DNA from: CADEEN01 sp963783785
Lineage (GTDB): Bacteria; Pseudomonadota; Gammaproteobacteria; Burkholderiales; Burkholderiaceae_C
Length of the DNA stretch: 64,000 nt
Assembly (NCBI GenBank): GCA_963783785.1
Contig: CAWAOQ010000001.1
Coordinates: 310,001 to 374,000 of the forward strand
Direction of reading: 5' to 3'
In this document: piece by piece, positions 52,262-61,945 of the stretch
Layout: every line of letters begins with the position of its first letter
Numbering within the stretch: position 1 is the first letter of the stretch
Notes under the pieces: generated by a model
Databases searched by the model: none
Told to the model about the DNA's origin: nothing
What the model saw: only the letters and a program-made list of their open reading frames with translations
Translations under genes and position numbers: made by a program

Positions 52262-52918
52262 ATGAACACCTCCCCCGAGGCCAAACTTGCTCTGGCCTGG
52301 ATCCACACCGCGCGCTTTCGCACCACCGCCAGCCAGCTCGATCAACTGCCTGTGCATGAGCTGCCTGAAATCGCATTTGTCGGGCGCAGCAACGCCGGCA
52401 AGTCGACGGCGATCAACACACTTGCGCAGCACAAGCGGCTGGCCTTCGCGTCGAAGACGCCGGGGCGCACCCAGCACATCAATCTGTTCGACATCGGACC
52501 CAAGGACGCGCCCGACGCACTGTTCGCCGATCTGCCAGGCTACGGCTACGCTGCCGTCGAACGCAGCGCCAAGCTGCGCTGGCAGCAGGTGATGGCCGAC
52601 TACCTGGCGATTCGCCGCAGCTTGTCCGGCGTCGTGCTGATGGTCGACTCGCGGCTGGGCTTCACCGATCTCGACCGCCAGTTGCTGGCGTGGGTGGCAC
52701 CGCGTGTCGGCAGCGGTGAGGTCAGGCTGCTGGTGCTGCTGACCAAGTCCGACAAGCTGACGCGCACGCAGGCCGATGCGGCCGTGCGCGACGCCACCGA
52801 GACGCTCGCGGCGCTCAGCACTGACGACGCCGACATCGGCGTCACGCTGTTCTCGGCGCTGAACAAGCGCGGTCTCGACGACGCGGCGATGACGCTGTAC
52901 CACTGGGTGCACCGGTGA
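52262..52918 (+). CDS. engB: Ribosome biogenesis GTPase EngB/YsxC
   Basis: EngB (YihA/YsxC) assists 50S assembly. The 218-residue protein has GTPase motifs IAFVGRSNAGKSTAINTL (G1), SKTPGRTQHINLFDI (G2), FADLPGYGYAAV (G3), LLTKSDKLTR (G4) and TLFSALNKRG (G5). ATG 52262 is chosen. TACAAT at 52251-52256 lies only 5 bases before it, so a transcript starting there would have almost no leader. A perfect ribosome-binding-type sequence TAAGGAGGT lies 40 bases upstream but directly abuts a TTG. A 13-codon N-terminal extension from that TTG is possible but lacks support. Confidence 0.95.
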   Translation: MNTSPEAKLALAWIHTARFRTTASQLDQLPVHELPEIAFVGRSNAGKSTAINTLAQHKRLAFASKTPGRTQHINLFDIGPKDAPDALFADLPGYGYAAVERSAKLRWQQVMADYLAIRRSLSGVVLMVDSRLGFTDLDRQLLAWVAPRVGSGEVRLLVLLTKSDKLTRTQADAAVRDATETLAALSTDDADIGVTLFSALNKRGLDDAAMTLYHWVHR

Positions 52919-53157
52919 GCATTCGGCGATTCGACCAAGTGCTGCCGCATGGCATCACGTATTGCGCGACAACCCGGCGCAGCAACAGGCCAGCGCCTAC
53001 ATGGATTTCCTCTGCCGCCCGGACGCGGCTGCATTGCTGACCGAAGACGACTTTGCGCGACTGTGGCCGTTCTTCACCGACCGGCCACTGGATCGTTCAC
53101 GAGCAGGCGGCATTGGTCGCCGACACCATCGCGGCCCTCGTGTCTGCTGCGCGGTGA
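52915..53157 (+). pseudogene. Remnant of an alpha/beta-fold hydrolase gene with two internal deletions
   Basis: Three pieces of one hydrolase remain in order but in different frames. N-terminus (52915-52960, GTG overlapping the engB stop): FDQVLPHGIT. Middle (52962-53085): DNPAQQQASAYMDFLCRPDA then ALLTEDDFARLWPFFTD. C-terminus (53086-53157): HWIVHEQAALVADTIAALVS then AAR and TGA. In intact relatives of this haloalkane dehalogenase/epoxide hydrolase-like family, the catalytic nucleophile region lies between pieces one and two and the cap domain between two and three; both are missing. About 245 bases remain of an expected 850-900. No frame correction can restore function. Confidence 0.7.
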
Positions 53158-53163
53158 CGGACT

Positions 53164-53418
53164 TCAAACCACGACGTAACGGCCTTTGAAGTGGCCGATG
53201 GCAGACTGCAGGTGCTCGCGAAGATGCGGGAACAGATCGGACGATGACTCGCTGGCGTAGATGCGGCGAGCGCGTTCGCTGGCCCCGTAGTCGACGTTGA
53301 CCAGGCAGGCCGCCTGACCATGACAGTATTCGAGCAGGTCGGGCGCGATGAAGCGTACGGCCCAGCCGTCGCTGCAGGCAATCGCACCGTCGGCTCGCGA
53401 TTGAAGCTCGGTTGTCAT
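53164..53418 (-). CDS. Hypothetical protein, 84 residues
   Basis: I do not recognise the family. The protein begins MTTELQSRADGAIACSDGWA and ends AIGHFKGRYVVV; no signal peptide, membrane helix or nucleotide-binding motif is seen, and it is mildly acidic and soluble-looking, with two cysteines (C15, C32). It lies tail to tail with the hydrolase remnant (six bases apart). A short coupled frame ends at its start codon (ATGA), so translation may depend on an upstream peptide. Confidence 0.5.
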   Translation of the reverse strand: MTTELQSRADGAIACSDGWAVRFIAPDLLEYCHGQAACLVNVDYGASERARRIYASESSSDLFPHLREHLQSAIGHFKGRYVVV

Positions 53419-53483
53419 GACGGCGTGTCCATGTGAGTGATTCCTCGTGCGTCCGGTTGCAGTCTACGGATCTGGTTGCACAT
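53415..53483 (-). CDS. Possible 22-residue coupled upstream peptide
   Basis: The frame MCNQIRRLQPDARGITHMDT then PS starts at an ATG preceded by GAGGGAGACCAC and ends in an ATGA overlap with the 84-residue gene. The ribosome-binding site and overlap are those of a translated leader, but 22 codons in GC-rich DNA are easily found by chance. Confidence 0.25.
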   Translation of the reverse strand: MCNQIRRLQPDARGITHMDTPS

Positions 53484-53627
53484 GTGGTCTCCCTCGCCTG
53501 AGGGGACGCAAGATGCGTGCTCGCGGTGGGCCGTGAATACGTCATGCCCACACAGACGGAACGTGCGGCCTTCATGCGACCAGTGACCGTCTGCCGCCAC
53601 GATACGGCGAGTGCCCGCCGTGTTTCG

Positions 53628-55100
53628 TCAAGGTTCGCGCAGCGGCAGTTCGATACCGCCGATGATGCCGACGGTGCGGCGACCGCTTTCTGCGCCATCG
53701 GGCCGGTGCTGCAGGGCCAGCCCGACACGCCAGCGCAGCGAGTTCGTCATGCCTGAGCTCTGCAGCGACAGGCCATTGACTCGTCCAGGAAGCCCGTAGG
53801 CGGCATTGATCGGCTCGCTGCCATGCTGGCTCACGTTTGCGGTCCACAGGCTTGCGGCATAGCGCAACGCTGAGGGGCTGTCGATGGGTATCACGGCCAC
53901 GCCAATGCTGGCCAGCAAGCCACCGCCGCCGATGAAGGCACCGATCGGGAGTCCCTGGTGATAGTGCCCCTTGACGTACGTGCTGTGCTGGTAGGCCGCC
54001 TGGAGCTTCTCGGGGTGCAGGCCGAACAGGTTCCCGAGGCGGGTGTCGCCAGCCTCGGCCGTCCACTCGATGCGATGGCGTGCAGTGGCGTGCTTGAGTT
54101 GCAGCCCGAGCGTCGCGATCCACTTGGAAGGCGTCGCATTGGCCTCGTCCTCGCCTGCGAGGTGCGCGTAGCCGATCCAGGTGGCCGTCGCGGTTGGCAG
54201 TGCCCAGCGCACGTCGACACCGGCGATCTCGTTGCTCGGATCGGGGATGGACGGATCGTCGATGTTGGACCGGCCCAGCAGAGCGTCGAGCAGCGAATCG
54301 AGGCTGTGTGGTTGACCCTCGCCGCCCCAGTAGATGAAGCGGCCGATGCCGAGTTCGAGTCCGGGCAATGGCCGAGCGGTGAGGCGGATGCCGATCGTGG
54401 CCGCCCCGCTCGGTTCGTAATGGCGCGGGCGACCGACGGAGACTTCGTAGCTCCAGGGCCCGATCCAGGCCAGGCCTGGTGTCTCCGGGGCCGATTCGTC
54501 GCTGCGTCTGAGCGTGAGGGTCGGGATCGCCGGGGCGGCGTTGCCGAGGATCGGGCTCGCGGCACGGGCCGGACCCCACCAGCGGTCGACTGCGCCGAGC
54601 GTCACCACCGCACCTGGCACGTGCAGCGCGGCGTAGCTGCCTTCGAGTGTTGCCTGCGACGGCGGACTCGCCAGGCTCTGTTGCTGCACGCCCAGGCGCA
54701 GCCTGAGCGATGCGGTATCAGTGCCAGCCTGGAGTTGTGCGGATGCCTCGTTGCGTGCTCGCACGGCCAGGCCGGCATCACTGACGGGATGGCTTGCCGA
54801 GTTGACGCGCAACGACACGACGGCTGTCGCATCGAGGCGTACCAGCGAGTCACGAATGCGGGCCAGGGCGTCGAGGTCGGCCTCCGACCAATCGCCCGAG
54901 CTTCTCGCGCCGATGGCCGATGTCACCAGCGACACGGGCATTGGCCACGTACTCAGACCAAGGCTGATCAGGCCGCGATCGGCCAACCAGGCGAGGTCGT
55001 CGCGCATGCCGATCTCGCTCGCGTCGAGCAGGGCCGCCGGACCCGCCGACGCCGCTGCCGGCAATGCCGTCCAAAGCGCCGCCAACAAAGCGCAGGACAA
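53628..55100 (-). CDS. Wzi-family capsule assembly outer-membrane protein
   Basis: The protein of about 490 residues has the Wzi pattern: N-terminal helical part DLAWLADRGLISLGLSTWPM, then a beta-barrel with RWWGPARAASPILGNAAPAI and PTLTLRRSDESAPETPGLAW. It ends in a strand with the penultimate aromatic pattern absent (PLREP). Wzi lectins attach group 1 capsule at the cell surface in enterobacteria; relatives without capsule operons exist, and none is seen here. The TTG at 55100 starts inside a signal peptide. A better start is GTG 55153-55155, giving RPRPLPPRLLRRQRCLFV before CALLAALWTALPAAASA, if one extra C near 55093 is removed. Confidence 0.75.
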   Translation of the reverse strand: MSCALLAALWTALPAAASAGPAALLDASEIGMRDDLAWLADRGLISLGLSTWPMPVSLVTSAIGARSSGDWSEADLDALARIRDSLVRLDATAVVSLRVNSASHPVSDAGLAVRARNEASAQLQAGTDTASLRLRLGVQQQSLASPPSQATLEGSYAALHVPGAVVTLGAVDRWWGPARAASPILGNAAPAIPTLTLRRSDESAPETPGLAWIGPWSYEVSVGRPRHYEPSGAATIGIRLTARPLPGLELGIGRFIYWGGEGQPHSLDSLLDALLGRSNIDDPSIPDPSNEIAGVDVRWALPTATATWIGYAHLAGEDEANATPSKWIATLGLQLKHATARHRIEWTAEAGDTRLGNLFGLHPEKLQAAYQHSTYVKGHYHQGLPIGAFIGGGGLLASIGVAVIPIDSPSALRYAASLWTANVSQHGSEPINAAYGLPGRVNGLSLQSSGMTNSLRWRVGLALQHRPDGAESGRRTVGIIGGIELPLREP

Positions 55101-55268
55101 ATAGACAGCGCTGGCGGCGCAGCAGCCTGGGCGGCAATGGTCGAGGGCGTGTCACGGAAGCTTGACCTCGCCGCATGGCGGGCGATGCGGCACAGCTTCT
55201 TGTAGCCGCATCCGGTCCGCCAGATTCATGCGAAATCGCAAAGGCGTGCCCCGGGTGCGGGGCCAATG

Positions 55269-55295
55269 AAAAAGGGGCCGCATTGCTGCGGCCCC
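55269..55295 (-). terminator. Rho-independent terminator after groEL
   Basis: On the minus strand GGGGCCGCA, loop GCAA, TGCGGCCCC is followed by TTTTT. The perfect 9-bp stem begins 58 bases after the groEL stop and ends the groES-groEL transcript. Confidence 0.9.
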
Positions 55296-55352
55296 TGGCT
55301 GGTCGGGCTTTGATTCTCGTGTGGATATCGGCAGGCCGATACCCAAACGCAA

Positions 55353-56999
<1,647 letters not shown>

Positions 57000-57041
57000 T
57001 TGAGAGTTCTCCGATTTCGTAGGGGATGAGGGGGCGGGTGC

Positions 57042-57335
57042 TTATTTCTTCTCGACGACGGCGAAGAGATCCTCTTCGCGCATCACCAGCAACTCGTCGC
57101 CATCGACCTTGACGGTCTGGCCGCTGTACTTGCCGAACAGCACGCGGTCACCGACCTTGATGTTCAGGGCCACGAAGTCGCCCTTCTCATTGCGCTTGCC
57201 GGGACCCACAGCCAGCACCTCGCCCTGATCGGGCTTCTCGGCGGCGTTGTCGGGGATCACGATGCCCGAGGCGGTCTTGGTTTCCTGCTCCAGGCGCTTG
57301 ACGATCACACGATCGTGCAACGGACGAAGTTTCAT
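57042..57335 (-). CDS. groS: Co-chaperonin GroES (10 kDa)
   Basis: GroES caps the GroEL ring. The start ATG at 57335 (MKLRPLHDRVIVKRLEQETK) follows GGAGATGC; an upstream frame would run through the CIRCE region. The 97-residue protein has the mobile loop KTASGIVIPDNAAEKP and GDRVLFGKYSGQTVKVDGDE. Its leader of about 125 bases carries CIRCE. Confidence 0.98.
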   Translation of the reverse strand: MKLRPLHDRVIVKRLEQETKTASGIVIPDNAAEKPDQGEVLAVGPGKRNEKGDFVALNIKVGDRVLFGKYSGQTVKVDGDELLVMREEDLFAVVEKK

Positions 57336-57433
57336 GCTTGCATCTCCAGTGGTCTCAAAAACGAAGGTTGAAAACGAATGCCATGTGGGTAAGCACTCAT
57401 TCACATGGGTTGGCGCAGACACTGCACGCGCCG

Positions 57434-57460
57434 TTAGCACTCGTTCGAGACGAGTGCTAG
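57434..57460 (-). promoter_or_regulatory. CIRCE operator (HrcA-binding site)
   Basis: Read on the plus strand: TTAGCACTC, nine bases, GAGTGCTAG. This is the 9-9-9 CIRCE inverted repeat with one mismatch. It lies just downstream of the -10 of the groES promoter, so HrcA bound here would block transcription until heat shock. hrcA is not in the window. Confidence 0.9.
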
Positions 57461-57467
57461 CAGGCGA

Positions 57468-57495
57468 ATTATAGGGCTCGTCTCTGGCGTTTCAA
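57468..57495 (-). promoter_or_regulatory. Sigma-70 promoter of groES-groEL
   Basis: On the minus strand TTGAAA (57495-57490), 16 bases, TATAAT (57473-57468), with CIRCE beginning eight bases further on. A vegetative promoter plus CIRCE indicates HrcA control; no clear sigma-32 pattern was found alongside. Confidence 0.75.
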
Positions 57496-57610
57496 GGGCC
57501 TGACGCACGATCAACCGATTGAGGCCAGCGTTCGAGCCCGCATCGCGGGTGCGACGCGGGCACCAAGACAAACGGGTCAGCCCCTTGTGGAGCTGACCCG
57601 TCGATTGGTC

Positions 57611-57687
57611 TGGCGCGGCTGGCAGGATTCGAACCCACGACCCCTTGGTTCGTAGCCAAGTACTCTATCCAACTGAGCTACAGCCGC
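57611..57687 (-). tRNA. tRNA-Arg (ACG)
   Basis: On the minus strand the acceptor GCGGCTG pairs with CAGCCGC; D-arm AGCTCAGTTGGATAGAGT; anticodon loop CTACGAA with anticodon ACG, expected to be edited to ICG; T-loop GGTTCGAATCC; encoded CCA. The length is 77 bases. It lies between the groES promoter and hemY. Confidence 0.95.
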
Positions 57688-57716
57688 GAAGCCGCGCAGT
57701 ATACCAGCGCGGCCGG

Positions 57717-58967
57717 TCAGGCGATGGCCGCAGCCTGTTGGTCACAGCGCATTGCGCGGGCGTCGTCGCCCTCGGCTCGGGCCAACCCGGCCAACCGGCG
57801 CCAGGCAGCACGGCGGGCCGCCGCATCGAGCGTGCGTGCGGCGGCGGCACGCTCGAGCGGCGCGCGGGCCTTGCCCCACAACTGGCGCTCGGCATAGGCG
57901 CTGCCGACGGCCGCCTGCACGGAGGCGTCGCCCGGCAAGGCGCGCTCGGCCGCCTCCAGACGCGGCAGCCATTCGCTAGGCAGGCCGGCGATGTTGTCGA
58001 TCAACGCCAGTGCCAGCGCACTGCGCTCGTCCGGGCCGAGTTCCGACAGACGCCCCCAGGCGTCTTGCAGCCACTGGCGCCCGAGTGCGGTCGCGCCCAA
58101 GCGCGCCGCCAGCGTGGCCGCATGGGCGGCGACGTAGGGATCCGCGTGGTCGCCAGTGTCAAGCGCCAGCCACGCGCGTTCGAGCTGGTCGGCATCGCGG
58201 GCGCTGGCCAGCGCTTCGATGGCCAGCGAGCGCAGCAGGCTCCGCGCTGCGCTCGGTGAGAAGGCCCGGTGCTTGGCCAACAGGCGCGCAGTGCGCAGTG
58301 CTTCCTGTGGCTGGCTGGCCAGACGCTGGGCCTGCAGCTTCAAGCGCAGCGCCTGCGTGCGGCGCGCCACGCCAGGTGGCAGTTCCGCCAGCAATTCCAG
58401 CGCTCGCAGCGCGTCACGGTCGTCGAGAGCCCATTCGGCGGCAAGCAACTGCACCCCTTCATCGGAGGCCTTGCGCGCGGCGCCACTCAGTTGGCGCAAT
58501 TGCTGCAACTGGTCGAGTTGGCGGTCGCGGCGTGGCCGATCCTGCAGGCGGTGCAGGCTGGCGCCCCAAAGCAGGTGGGCCAGCATGCGTGTCTGCAGGT
58601 CGTCAGCCAGCTCCGGCGTCGCTTCGTGGATGGCGACCGCACGCGCAGCTGCCTTTTGCGCGCGGCTGTAGCGGGCGCCGAAGTACTCGGCCAGCGCGTC
58701 GCGCAGCGCCGCCTGCGCCGCGCGCTCGCGCCTCTCCACGCGCCACTCGTGGGCCCGGGTTGGCAGGCTGACCAACGACTGCAACGCGCGCAGCGCCAGC
58801 GTCAGCGCCAGGCAGGTGAGCACGAGGGCAATCACGAACAGGTTCAGCGAAACGTCCAGCCGCCACCCGCTCCAATACAAACTCACCAACCCGTCGTTGC
58901 CGCCAAGCATGGTGGCGGCCACCACTGCGGCCACGAACAGCAGCACCAACCAGATCACGCCGCGCAT
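57717..58967 (-). CDS. hemY: HemY, inner-membrane TPR protein of the haem cluster
   Basis: The proteobacterial HemY (unrelated to Bacillus protoporphyrinogen oxidase HemY) is an inner-membrane protein encoded with hemX after hemCD; its step in haem synthesis is not settled. The 416-residue protein has two N-terminal membrane helices (MRGVIWLVLLFVAAVVAATM and LNLFVIALVLTCLALTLALR) enclosing GGNDGLVSLYWSGWRLDVSL, then an Ala/Leu/Arg-rich helical domain with TPR-like repeats to the C-terminus. It lies 20 bases after hemX. Confidence 0.93.
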   Translation of the reverse strand: MRGVIWLVLLFVAAVVAATMLGGNDGLVSLYWSGWRLDVSLNLFVIALVLTCLALTLALRALQSLVSLPTRAHEWRVERRERAAQAALRDALAEYFGARYSRAQKAAARAVAIHEATPELADDLQTRMLAHLLWGASLHRLQDRPRRDRQLDQLQQLRQLSGAARKASDEGVQLLAAEWALDDRDALRALELLAELPPGVARRTQALRLKLQAQRLASQPQEALRTARLLAKHRAFSPSAARSLLRSLAIEALASARDADQLERAWLALDTGDHADPYVAAHAATLAARLGATALGRQWLQDAWGRLSELGPDERSALALALIDNIAGLPSEWLPRLEAAERALPGDASVQAAVGSAYAERQLWGKARAPLERAAAARTLDAAARRAAWRRLAGLARAEGDDARAMRCDQQAAAIA

Positions 58968-58987
58968 CGCAAGTTACTCCGACGCCG

Positions 58988-60086
58988 TCAGCGCCCGGCG
59001 GCTGCGGTGGCCAGCGCGGCAAGGGTATCGTCTGGGCGCGGCACGCTGGTCTGACGGGCCTGCGCCGCAACCTGGCGCAGCAGTTCACTGACGGCCGTCG
59101 CACGTTTCGAATGGCGCTCGAAGTAACGGTCGAGCGTGGCCTGTACGTCGCGAAGGTCCGACTGTGCGATGTCGAATTGGCGCGACAGCAATGCGAGGCG
59201 CGCGTTGAGCAGTCGCAGCTTGAGGTTCTCGCGCACGAAGAACTGCTGCTCGGGCGTGACGAGCATGGCTTCGGGGTGTTCGATGCGCGTCACGCGCACC
59301 AGCGCTCGCAGCTCCGCGCCGACCTGGGCCACGACGTCGCGCCACCACTGCGCTGCGCGGGTGCGCCAGTCTCGCGCCCGTGCCGGGTGTCGCCGCCGGG
59401 CTCGAGGACACGGCACTGGCCGCCGAAGCGACGGCGCGCGTGGCCGCCGGCGGCTTGCTGCGCGGCTCGACCAGTGCGAGCAGCGGCAGGTCATCGACCA
59501 GCCGCACCGCTTCATCGAGGCGCAAGGTCAGGCTGGAGATGTCGACCACGCCGAGTGCCTTGACGCGGTCGAGGTCGCGATTGACCGCACGGCGCACGCG
59601 TTCCAGCCGCGGTTGGTTGTAACGGGCGAGCCGCTCATCGGCCTGTTTCAACGTCGCCACCAAGGGCTCGACGCTGCCAGTGATCGCACTTTGTTGCAGG
59701 GCCACGCGCACGGCCGCCTCGACGTCGGCCACGACGTTCTCGTCGCGCGAGCGAGACACCGACTGCAGCAGTTCTTCGATCTGCGAGCGCTGCATCGATG
59801 CCTCGGCAATCCGCGCTTCGAGCAGTGCGGTCTTCGCCGCGGCATCGCGCGCCAGATCCTGCGCGGCACGGGCCGCGACGCGCGCTTCGGCGGCTTGCGC
59901 CTGGCTGTCGGTCTGGCGGCGTACCAGTTCCTGTTCGAGGGCCTTGACGTGGCGCTGCGTCGTCCACGCCAGCGCCAGCGCAGCCAGCGTCAGCAGGATG
60001 ACGGCAAGCGCAATGGCCAGCCACATGCGTGGCCTGACGCGACCGGGCAGCATCGGAACGGCGTCGCTGGGGGCGGGTGCGTTCAA
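58988..60086 (-). CDS. hemX: HemX-like protein, frame broken once
   Basis: HemX is a membrane protein of the hemCDXY cluster, often labelled uroporphyrinogen-III C-methyltransferase although it lacks the SAM-methylase domain. From the TTG at 60086 (overlapping the hemD stop, TTGA): a cytoplasmic lead, one membrane helix (MWLAIALAVILLTLAALALA), a coiled coil from about residue 45 to 90, then the DUF513 region (YNQPRLERVRRAVNRDLDRV, LDEAVRLVDDLPLL). Near 59375 one extra base shifts the frame; the remainder AQWWRDVVAQVGAELRALVR and LNARLALLSRQFDIAQSDLR runs to 58988. Repaired length is about 365 residues, normal for the family. Confidence 0.88.
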
Positions 60087-60877
60087 GGTGGCGACGATTG
60101 TAGGCAGCCCTCGATGCGCAGCAGGCTGTCGCGCACGGCGTCGAGGGTTGGTGGTGCTTCGAACACGTGGCCGAATCCGATGTCACGCGCTTTCGCCGCA
60201 ATGCGTGGGTGCGACGCCAGCGCCCGCGCCGCGCGCCAGTCGGCGCCAGGTGCGAACTGCGGCAGGTAGCCCACCGCCTCGGCGCTCGACAGCCACCAGA
60301 CATGCCGCTGCGGCTGGGCCAGCGCGGCGTCGAGCAGGCGACGCTCGGCGGCACCCAGAGCCGCGGGGCCGCGTCGGTAGGCCTGAACGAAGTGAACCGA
60401 CGCGCCGGCTTGCCGCAGATGCGCTGCGAATTCGTCACGACCGCCATCGCCGCGCAGCACCAGCACGTCGCGACCGACCCAGGTCTCGCCGCGCAGTCGC
60501 GCCCACAGCGCCGTGGAGTCGAACTGCGCGGCGTCGGGCGGCGGTGCGACGCACAGCGCCGGCGGCACGCCGGCGCTGTGCAGGGCCTGCAGGGTGCCAG
60601 GCCCGGTGGCCGCGGCGCGGGTTCCCGCTGGCCAGGCCGATGCGATGGATGTCACGGGCCTGGCGGCGAAGAAGTGGCTGACCGCGTTCGGGCTCACGAA
60701 CATCGCCAGCGCGTAACGCTTCAGGTCATGCCATGCCGCTTGCAGTGCGCCTGTGTCGGCTACGGCGTCGATCGCCAGCAGCGGCAGCGCCTGCGCATCG
60801 ACGCCCTGTGCACGCAGCCGCTCGACCCAACTGTCGGCCTGCGGCTGGGGCCGCGTGACGAGCAGGCACAGCGCCAT
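60083..60877 (-). CDS. hemD: Uroporphyrinogen-III synthase
   Basis: HemD inverts ring D and closes hydroxymethylbilane to uroporphyrinogen III. The 264-residue protein has the loosely conserved family pattern: LVTRPQPQADSWVERL, YALAMFVSPNAVSHFFA, VGRDVLVLRGDGGRDEFAAH and WWLSSAEAVGYLPQF. Sequence conservation in this family is low, so the call also rests on its place between hemC (9 bases upstream) and hemX (overlapping TTGA). Confidence 0.93.
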   Translation of the reverse strand: MALCLLVTRPQPQADSWVERLRAQGVDAQALPLLAIDAVADTGALQAAWHDLKRYALAMFVSPNAVSHFFAARPVTSIASAWPAGTRAAATGPGTLQALHSAGVPPALCVAPPPDAAQFDSTALWARLRGETWVGRDVLVLRGDGGRDEFAAHLRQAGASVHFVQAYRRGPAALGAAERRLLDAALAQPQRHVWWLSSAEAVGYLPQFAPGADWRAARALASHPRIAAKARDIGFGHVFEAPPTLDAVRDSLLRIEGCLQSSPP

Positions 60878-60886
60878 TGCGTGACC

Positions 60887-61825
60887 CTAGACGCCGAGGT
60901 AGTCGCGTGCACCGGCAGCGTGCAGCGCGGCGACGGCGCGCGCGCCGAGCGCCTCGGCGCTGGCTTCGTCGGCCGCCGGGCCGCTCACCTGCACAGCCAG
61001 CAGCGGCCGGGTCGGATCGGCCGTGTGGCCGAGCGCGGCACTCAGGTGCAATGCATCGCCTCGCCATCGTGCGTGCGCGGCCAGAGGCATCGAGCAGCTG
61101 CCGCCCAGGCCGCGCGAGACAGCGCGCTCGGCGTGCACGGCCAACCAGGTCGGGCGGTGGATCAGCGTCGCCAGTGCCGCGCGCAATTCGGCGTCGTCGT
61201 TGCGGACCTCGATGCCGAGTGCACCCTGCCCCGCGGCCGGCAGCATGTGGTCGGCATCGAAGCGCGTGCGGATGCGGGCGCTCAGACCCAACCGCACCAG
61301 CCCGGCCGCGGCGAGCACGATGGCGTCGTACTGCCCTTCGTCCAGTTTGCGCAGGCGGGTGTCGAGGTTGCCGCGCAGCGGCTCGATGCGCAGGTCGGGC
61401 CGCTGCGCCGCCAGCTGCGATACGCGGCGCAGGCTCGACGTGCCGACGCAAGCGCCGTGCGGCAATTCAGCCAACGTGGCGAAGCGCGGCGAGACCAGCG
61501 CGTCGCGCGGATCTTCGCGCTCGAGCACCGCGGCCAGCGCAAAGCCGGTCGGCAGGTCCATCGGCACGTCTTTCAGCGAATGCACCGCCAAGTCGGCGCG
61601 GCCTTCCTCGAGGGCGGTCTCGAGTTCCTTGACGAACAGCCCCTTGCCGCCGACCTTGGACAGTGTGCGGTCGAGAATCTCGTCGCCGCGCGTGGTCATG
61701 CCGAGCAGGTGCACGGCGCAGCCCAAGCGCTCTGCGAGCAGGTCGCGAACATGCTCTGCCTGCCACAAGGCGAGGCGGCTTTCGCGGGTGGCGATGGTCA
61801 GTGAGCGTTGCTTGAGCGAGGGCAT
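60887..61825 (-). CDS. hemC: Hydroxymethylbilane synthase (porphobilinogen deaminase)
   Basis: HemC links four porphobilinogens into hydroxymethylbilane. The start at 61825 (MPSLKQRSLTIATRESRLAL) is preferred to an ATG 19 codons upstream that lacks similarity. The 312-residue protein has KGLFVKELETALEEGRADLA, the catalytic Asp in VHSLKDVPMDLP, TSSLRRVSQL, LPAAGQGALGIEVR and the cofactor cysteine in GLGGSCSMPLAAHA. It leads hemC-hemD-hemX-hemY and diverges from ppc, 120 bases away. Confidence 0.97.
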   Translation of the reverse strand: MPSLKQRSLTIATRESRLALWQAEHVRDLLAERLGCAVHLLGMTTRGDEILDRTLSKVGGKGLFVKELETALEEGRADLAVHSLKDVPMDLPTGFALAAVLEREDPRDALVSPRFATLAELPHGACVGTSSLRRVSQLAAQRPDLRIEPLRGNLDTRLRKLDEGQYDAIVLAAAGLVRLGLSARIRTRFDADHMLPAAGQGALGIEVRNDDAELRAALATLIHRPTWLAVHAERAVSRGLGGSCSMPLAAHARWRGDALHLSAALGHTADPTRPLLAVQVSGPAADEASAEALGARAVAALHAAGARDYLGV

Positions 61826-61945
61826 GCCTGGATTATCGCCAGCACCCCTCGATGCACACCGCGTGTCGCCGGAGCGCGCCAAGCCCTGTTGGTAACATGC
61901 AATTCGGTAACCAGATTACACCTCGCATATCCACCAGGAGCCGCC

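Noticed and set aside
53484..53627. A 61-codon minus-strand frame (53415-53600) as a full gene
   Set aside because: Only its last 22 codons follow a ribosome-binding site; the upstream part overlaps the untranslated side of wzi without similarity to any family.
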